From: Caldilineaceae bacterium
GTDB lineage: Bacteria; Chloroflexota; Anaerolineae; Caldilineales; Caldilineaceae
DNA length: 64,000 nt
Direction of reading: 5' to 3'
Assembly: GCA_022823185.1 (NCBI GenBank)
Contig: JAJDXQ010000019.1
Coordinates: 1-64,000 of the forward strand
Shown here in pieces: positions 59,905-64,000 of the stretch (position 1 is the first letter of the stretch; the number at the start of each line of letters is the position of its first letter). The position numbers were made by a program, and so were the translations under genes. The notes below the pieces were generated by a model. It was not told the DNA's origin and did no database searches. It saw only the letters and a list, made by a program, of their open reading frames with translations.

Positions 59905-60492
59905 ATGAACGAAGAGAGGACTAAGGAAGGGCTGCAGATGGTCTGGCCCAGGTCCCTCCTCGATTCTCCGCCTGAGGTTCACGTGCCAATCGGCTACACG
60001 CTGCGGACCTACCAACCCGGCGACGAAGCCGCCTTCTACAAGCTGATGGACCTGGCCGGTTTCAAAGATTGGGACGATGAGGTCTTGCGTCCCTGGTTCA
60101 CCATGATTCTGCCGGACGGCTGGTATTTCATCGTGGACCGCGCCAGCAACGAGCTTGTAGCCACTGCAATGGCCCATCACAGGCCGGATGCGAGTCATCC
60201 CTTTGCCGGCTCGTTGGGCTGGCTCGCCGGCCATCCCAATCATGCCGGCAAGGGGCTGGGCATGGCCGTGAGCGCGGCTGTTGTGCGCCGCCTTCTCCAG
60301 GCCGGCTACCGGAACATCTATCTCTTCACAGAGGACTGGCGGCTGGCCGCCCTGAAAATCTATCTGACGCTGGGTTGGGCGCCTCTCCTGTATATGCCGG
60401 ATATGAAAGGACGCTGGCGCACCGTCTGCGAGAAAATCGGCTGGGTGTTTACACCGGATGAATGGCCCAGTCAGCAGTATTGGGTTTTCTGA
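59905..60492 (+). CDS. GNAT-family N-acetyltransferase
   Basis: About 195 residues with the GNAT fold. The N-terminal YTLRTYQPGDEAAFYKLMDLAGF is followed by the strand WYFIVDRASNELVATAMA. The acetyl-CoA-binding motif is LGWLAGHPNHAGKGLGMAVSAAV, and IYLFTEDWRLAALKIYLTLGWAPLLY closes the domain. Several start codons are possible (59896, 59905, 59938); 59905 follows AAGG at a fair distance. It sits between the remnant and the isomerase gene on the plus strand. Substrate unknown. Cytoplasmic. Confidence 0.85.
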   Translation: MNEERTKEGLQMVWPRSLLDSPPEVHVPIGYTLRTYQPGDEAAFYKLMDLAGFKDWDDEVLRPWFTMILPDGWYFIVDRASNELVATAMAHHRPDASHPFAGSLGWLAGHPNHAGKGLGMAVSAAVVRRLLQAGYRNIYLFTEDWRLAALKIYLTLGWAPLLYMPDMKGRWRTVCEKIGWVFTPDEWPSQQYWVF

Positions 60493-60576
60493 TTTGCCGC
60501 CTGTGCAACTGAGAGATACGATGACAAGAATTTCGTTGAAAAGCCATGACCTTCTACGCAATTGATGGAGACAACC

Positions 60577-61437
60577 ATGACCACCATTAAACTCGCTGGC
60601 GCGGCCTGGTCCTTCGTGGGCGCCAGCTTGTCGGAATCGGCCGCGATATGGCAGGCGCTGGGAATCGAGGCGATGGACCTGATGGCCGTGCCCGGCGGCT
60701 TGCTCGATTCGCGCGAGATCGAACGCGATCCAGAGGGGCAAGCCCGCCGCGTAACCGGGGCCGGCCTTCCGCTCAACAATCTGCTCTACTTCTTCGGGGA
60801 TGGATTCGACGACAGGCCGGTCAATTCTGTCGATGAAAGCGTTCGCGCCGCCAACCGGGAAACCTTCAAGCGCGTCCTCCAGTTCTGCAAAGCCGCACGT
60901 ATTTCGTCGGTGCTGGTGCTGCCGGGCGTAGAACAGGCGGGCATCACGCACGAAGAGGCATTGAAGCTGTCCGCAGCCGCGATGAACGACCTCGCCGCGC
61001 TGGCAGCCGCCGAGGATGTACTGTTTCTGTTCGAGCCGCACGTCGAGTCGGTGCTGGAAAGCCCCTTCGAAACGTTGACATTTATGCAGCAGAATCCCGC
61101 GCTCAGAATCGTGCTCGATTATTCCCACTTCATGGCGCAGGGCTATGATCCGGGAACCGTGGATCCCCTCGGCCCCTATGCCGGCCATGTCCATCTGCGG
61201 CATTCCTGCAACGGCAAGCTGCAGGCGCGCTGGGATGACGGGGAGCTTGACCTGCACGCCGTGGTCGAAGTGCTCGAGGCCGCGGACTACAACGGCTACC
61301 TGACGCTGGAGTATGAACACGATCCGTGGATGGACTGTGACCAGGTGGATGTGATGACCGAGACGATCAAGATGCGGGATGAGATGAGACACCTGCTGCC
61401 GGCCGACGCCGCCTGGCGGCATGGGCACGGTGGCTAG
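60577..61437 (+). CDS. Xylose-isomerase-like TIM-barrel sugar isomerase/epimerase
   Basis: A 286-residue AP-endonuclease-2-type TIM barrel. Motifs include KLAGAAWSFVGASLSESAAIWQALG, LVLPGVEQAG, LFEPHVES (metal Glu), IVLDYSHFMAQG (Asp/His), HVHLRHSCNG (His) and YLTLEYEHDPW (Glu). ATG at 60577 has GGAG six bases upstream. A degenerate copy of its first part lies about 1 kb upstream in the 59589 remnant. Next to a Gfo/Idh/MocA dehydrogenase, a pairing common in inositol and sugar catabolism. Epimerase or isomerase of a keto-sugar is likely. Confidence 0.9.
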   Translation: MTTIKLAGAAWSFVGASLSESAAIWQALGIEAMDLMAVPGGLLDSREIERDPEGQARRVTGAGLPLNNLLYFFGDGFDDRPVNSVDESVRAANRETFKRVLQFCKAARISSVLVLPGVEQAGITHEEALKLSAAAMNDLAALAAAEDVLFLFEPHVESVLESPFETLTFMQQNPALRIVLDYSHFMAQGYDPGTVDPLGPYAGHVHLRHSCNGKLQARWDDGELDLHAVVEVLEAADYNGYLTLEYEHDPWMDCDQVDVMTETIKMRDEMRHLLPADAAWRHGHGG

Positions 61438-61517
61438 AAGTTCAGTCGCCGCGATTCACTCGTATTCCAGATCGAACTTGACAATTAGAGACTGAGCGCC
61501 GGAAACTGGAACCTTCC

Positions 61518-62597
61518 ATGCCTGAAACAGCCCGAATCGCCGTTATCGGAACCGGATGGTGGTCCACGACCGCCCATATTCCCGCGCTGCAGGCCAATCC
61601 GAACGCGGACCTCGCCGCCCTGGCCGACGTCCGCGCCGACGTGCTGGACAAAGCGGCCCGGCACTTCGGTGTGGAGCGGACCTATACCGACTTGGGCGAG
61701 ATGCTGGCGCAGGAGCGGCTGGACGGCGTCGTGATCGCGGTCTGGCATGCCGCCCATTACGAGGCCGCGCGCGCCTGCCTGGAGCAGGGCCTGCATGTGG
61801 TCCTCGAAAAGCCGATGACGCTGCTCGCGGCGCACGCCCGCCATCTGACCGAACTCAGCCGCGAGCGCGGCTGCCAGTTGATCATCGGCTACCCCTGGAA
61901 CTACAACCCCCATGTGCTGCGGGTCAAGGAGGCGCTCGGCTCGGGGCGGCTGGGCGGGATCCGCTATATCAACAACATGTTCGCCTCCAGCGTCATTTCG
62001 CTGTACCGGGGTGATGACAGCGTCCACGACGACCTGTACCGGTACACGGTTACCGGACCGGGCGACGTTTACAGCGATCCGGAGCGCTCGGGCGGCGGCC
62101 AGGGCCATCTGCAGGCGACCCATTCGGTGGCGCTGATGCTGCATATGACAGGACTGAGACCGGCCAGTGTGATGGCGCTGATGGACAACCTCGATACACG
62201 GGTGGACGTCATTGACGCGATGATCGTACAGATGGACAACGGCGCGCTGGCCAATGTCGGCAGCTCCGGCACGCTCCATGCCGGCGGCCCGGAGCAGGAG
62301 ATGGTGGTGCAGATCTACTGTGACCAGGGGTGGATCATCGCCGACATTATCCACAGGCGTTGCGCAATTTACTATGCAGACGGCTCTGTGGAGGAGTTGC
62401 CGCCGATAACGGCTGAGCAGAGCTATCCGCAGTCGGCGCCGGCGGACAACCTTGTCGACGTCATCGTCCGCGGCGCGCCCAACCGGTCGCCGCCGGAAGT
62501 CGGCTGGCGCACGGTCGAGCTTCTCGACGCGGCCTACCGCTCGGCAGCAGACGAAGGGCGCCGGGTGCCGGTCAGTTCGCTGTATGGCGCTGATTGA
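61518..62597 (+). CDS. Gfo/Idh/MocA-family NAD(P) dehydrogenase
   Basis: A 359-residue oxidoreductase. Rossmann motif AVIGTGWWSTTAHIPALQ at 8-25, V-L-E-K-P-M near residue 96 with the catalytic Lys, and GYPWNYNPHVLRVKEALGSGRLGGIRYI in place of the usual H-N-x-R-F region. GGGQGHLQATHSVALMLHMTG supplies the active-site His. Only distantly like the 23157-24134 enzyme. It follows the TIM-barrel isomerase gene at a distance of 80 bases and probably oxidises a sugar or cyclitol in the same route. Confidence 0.93.
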   Translation: MPETARIAVIGTGWWSTTAHIPALQANPNADLAALADVRADVLDKAARHFGVERTYTDLGEMLAQERLDGVVIAVWHAAHYEAARACLEQGLHVVLEKPMTLLAAHARHLTELSRERGCQLIIGYPWNYNPHVLRVKEALGSGRLGGIRYINNMFASSVISLYRGDDSVHDDLYRYTVTGPGDVYSDPERSGGGQGHLQATHSVALMLHMTGLRPASVMALMDNLDTRVDVIDAMIVQMDNGALANVGSSGTLHAGGPEQEMVVQIYCDQGWIIADIIHRRCAIYYADGSVEELPPITAEQSYPQSAPADNLVDVIVRGAPNRSPPEVGWRTVELLDAAYRSAADEGRRVPVSSLYGAD

Positions 62598-62735
62598 CAG
62601 CAGCTGCACACTGGACCCGCGGGACGCCGCGCCCGCACTCTTGTCTTAAGGAAGCCCTGGAAACCTGCACGCGGCCGCTGGCGCCACCAAAAGCTGAAGA
62701 CTGACTACTCAAAACTGCCCTTCGGAGCCTCAACC

Positions 62736-63530
62736 GTGAAAATCTTTATGGTAACCGACATGGAGGGCGTGGCCGGGGTCGTCTCCTTCGCGGACCAGTC
62801 CTTTCCCGACGGCCGCTACTACGATGCCGGCAAGAAGCTGGTCACCGGTGAGGTCAACGCCGCGGTGGACGGCCTGCTGGACGCCGGGGTGGCGGAGGTC
62901 CTCGTCTGGGACGGACACGGCGCCGGCGGCATCGACTTTGACACGTTGCATCCGGCCGCGCTGCTGCTGCATGGCCGGCCCTCGCCGCCTTGGAGCCGGT
63001 TGCAGGAGGTGATCCGGCGCTACGACGCCTTCGTCATCGTCGGCCAGCACGCCATGGCCGGCGTCGTCACCAGCAACCAGAACCACACACAGAACAGCCG
63101 CACCGTGGACGCCTACCGGCTCAACGGCAGACCGATCGGCGAGATCGGACAGCTCGCTCTCTTCATGGGCGGGCTGGGGCTGCCGCTGCTCTTCCTGAGC
63201 GGCGAACAGGACGCCTGCAAGGAGGCGGAGGCGCTGGCGCCGGAGATCACCACGGCGGCGGTGAAGGAGGGGCTGGGGCGCGGTTCGGCCATCTCACTCT
63301 CCGCGCAGGCGGCGCGGCAGCGCATCCGCGAAAGCATCGCCGCGGCCATAGCCAAACACCGTCAGGACCCGATCGCGCCCCTGGTCTGGCCCGCCCCCTA
63401 CGTGCTGGAGAAGCGCTTCTTCCACACCGACACCGCCGACGCGGAGATGAACAAAGCGGGCGCCGAACGGGTGGACGCGCAACGCGTGCGCTTCCGCAGC
63501 GACAATATTCTCGATATCGTTTACAGGTGA
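62736..63530 (+). CDS. M55-family D-aminopeptidase (DppA-like)
   Basis: A 264-residue zinc peptidase. Metal-site signatures of the DppA family are present: TDMEGVAGV at 7-15, WDGHGAGG near 67, VGQHAMAGV near 103 and NQNHTQNS after it. The acidic IGEIGQLALFMGGLGLPLLFLSGEQDACKEAEAL block is also typical. GTG at 62736 is the start, with GGAG upstream. DppA cuts D-Ala-D-Ala-type dipeptides. With the beta-lactamase-like hydrolase and LarA-like racemase of the other cluster it adds a second possible D-amino-acid link. Located at the end of the deoxysugar run. Confidence 0.92.
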   Translation: MKIFMVTDMEGVAGVVSFADQSFPDGRYYDAGKKLVTGEVNAAVDGLLDAGVAEVLVWDGHGAGGIDFDTLHPAALLLHGRPSPPWSRLQEVIRRYDAFVIVGQHAMAGVVTSNQNHTQNSRTVDAYRLNGRPIGEIGQLALFMGGLGLPLLFLSGEQDACKEAEALAPEITTAAVKEGLGRGSAISLSAQAARQRIRESIAAAIAKHRQDPIAPLVWPAPYVLEKRFFHTDTADAEMNKAGAERVDAQRVRFRSDNILDIVYR

Positions 63531-63536
63531 ACTGCA

Positions 63537-63568
63537 GTGGCCAGTGGTCGGTGGTCAGTGATCAGCGA
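63537..63568. repeat. GGTCAGT-type intergenic repeat
   Basis: CAGTGGCCAGTGGTCGGTGGTCAGTGATCAG repeats a degenerate GTGGTCA unit, as seen after the first sulfatase (1951-1989) and at 56139-56165 and 57035-57055. It lies between convergent genes. Confidence 0.55.
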
Positions 63569-63585
63569 CTTCACTTGCCGCCGCT

Positions 63586-64000
63586 CTAGTAGAGGCCCGG
63601 GCCCATGTCGGGCGGCAGGCGCAGCTGGCCGTCGGTGACCTGGAAGTAGTCCGGGTGGGCGGCCTGTTCGCGGGAACGCGACAGGGGCATGAACTGACGG
63701 TGGTTGCCCTCGAAACAGGCCGCGTTCAGGCGCAGATGGGCGCAGAAGTTGGCGCTGTGGACGAGCGCGAGGCCCGGGTTGGTGAGGTCCTGCAGCGTAA
63801 GATAGAGGCGGTGATGGCGGCCCCAGCAGTAGGCCAGCAGCGAGTGCGTATGGCCTTTGCAGGTCTTCACCGCCAGCCCGGACCAGCCCAGACGGTGGAT
63901 CCAGTCGAGATTGTCGAGGTCATCCAGGCTTTCGTCGACGACCACCGGCACGCGCGCGGCCACCTCGTGGAGCGTGTCGGTATAGGCCCCCAGGTCGCGA
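63586..64000 (-). CDS. Enolase-superfamily-like protein, C-terminal part (runs off the window)
   Basis: The minus-strand frame is open to the window edge, so the N-terminus is missing; an internal GTG at 63963 is not a supported start. The visible 137 residues include VVDESLDDLDNLDWIH, the LAVKTCKGHTHSLL strand and DLTNPGLALVHSANFCAHL. These resemble the barrel end of mandelate-racemase/muconate-lactonising-type proteins (V-D-E-S, K-T). The tail PPDMGPGLY is a common ending in that superfamily. Convergent with the M55 peptidase gene. Function uncertain beyond the superfamily. Confidence 0.65.
   Translation of the reverse strand, partial: RDLGAYTDTLHEVAARVPVVVDESLDDLDNLDWIHRLGWSGLAVKTCKGHTHSLLAYCWGRHHRLYLTLQDLTNPGLALVHSANFCAHLRLNAACFEGNHRQFMPLSRSREQAAHPDYFQVTDGQLRLPPDMGPGLY

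Noticed and set aside
59497-61428. 643-codon minus-strand frame across the isomerase and acetyltransferase genes
   Set aside because: Antisense of two recognisable plus-strand genes; no domain content of its own.

Overview
The window is GC-rich, densely coded bacterial DNA with no rRNA, tRNA or CRISPR array that I can see. Substrate-binding proteins carry Tat-type twin arginines plus an L-A-A-C lipobox, there are four intact phytanoyl-CoA-dioxygenase-like (PhyH) enzymes plus a fifth remnant, two sulfatases, many sugar and peptide ABC genes, and short GGTCAGT repeats between genes. Together these suggest a heterotrophic Chloroflexota (Caldilinea-like, perhaps from a marine or sponge-associated lineage). 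That placement is inference; other sulfatase- and PhyH-rich phyla are possible.

Left part (1-24.1 kb): a sulfatase, a propeller-fold glycosidase-like protein, an alpha/beta hydrolase broken by one in-frame TAA, and a decayed C-terminal piece of a Schlafen/AlbA_2-type protein. Then come a second sulfatase, a TrkA-type K+ channel, and two divergent MFS paralogues that share an unusual 220-residue C-terminal extension. Next are an oligopeptide-type ABC operon (binding protein, two permeases, no ATPase), a PhyH enzyme, a lipoprotein/response regulator/histidine kinase unit, a second propeller protein, and a Gfo/Idh/MocA dehydrogenase.

Middle (24.4-40.9 kb): a 16-kb minus-strand array reading S9 peptidase, class-III aminotransferase, LarA-like racemase, S9 peptidase, serine beta-lactamase-like hydrolase, S9 peptidase, then a complete dipeptide ABC transporter (BC, binding protein, D, F). 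It begins with a good promoter directly after an intrinsic terminator. It reads as a peptide uptake and breakdown unit.

Right part (40.9-64 kb): a chimeric pseudogene, a degenerate MNT-type nucleotidyltransferase, and two PhyH genes with a DegT aminotransferase facing a CUT1 sugar ABC operon across back-to-back promoters. The sugar operon has a PhyH gene inside it. After an SH3 protein, a plus-strand run carries a GH106-like rhamnosidase, an enolase-superfamily dehydratase, an SDR, an L-rhamnose mutarotase, a TIM-barrel isomerase, a Gfo/Idh/MocA dehydrogenase and an M55 peptidase. This looks like deoxysugar scavenging. It is interrupted by an AT-richer segment with a complete AlbA_2 ATP-binding protein and a family of 13-bp repeats.

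The most unusual signals are two mosaic remnants (40919-41210 and 59589-59819). In each, the 5' part of one pathway gene is joined to the 3' part of another. The first contains a 118-bp stretch that looks identical to the start of the dehydrogenase gene 17 kb away.
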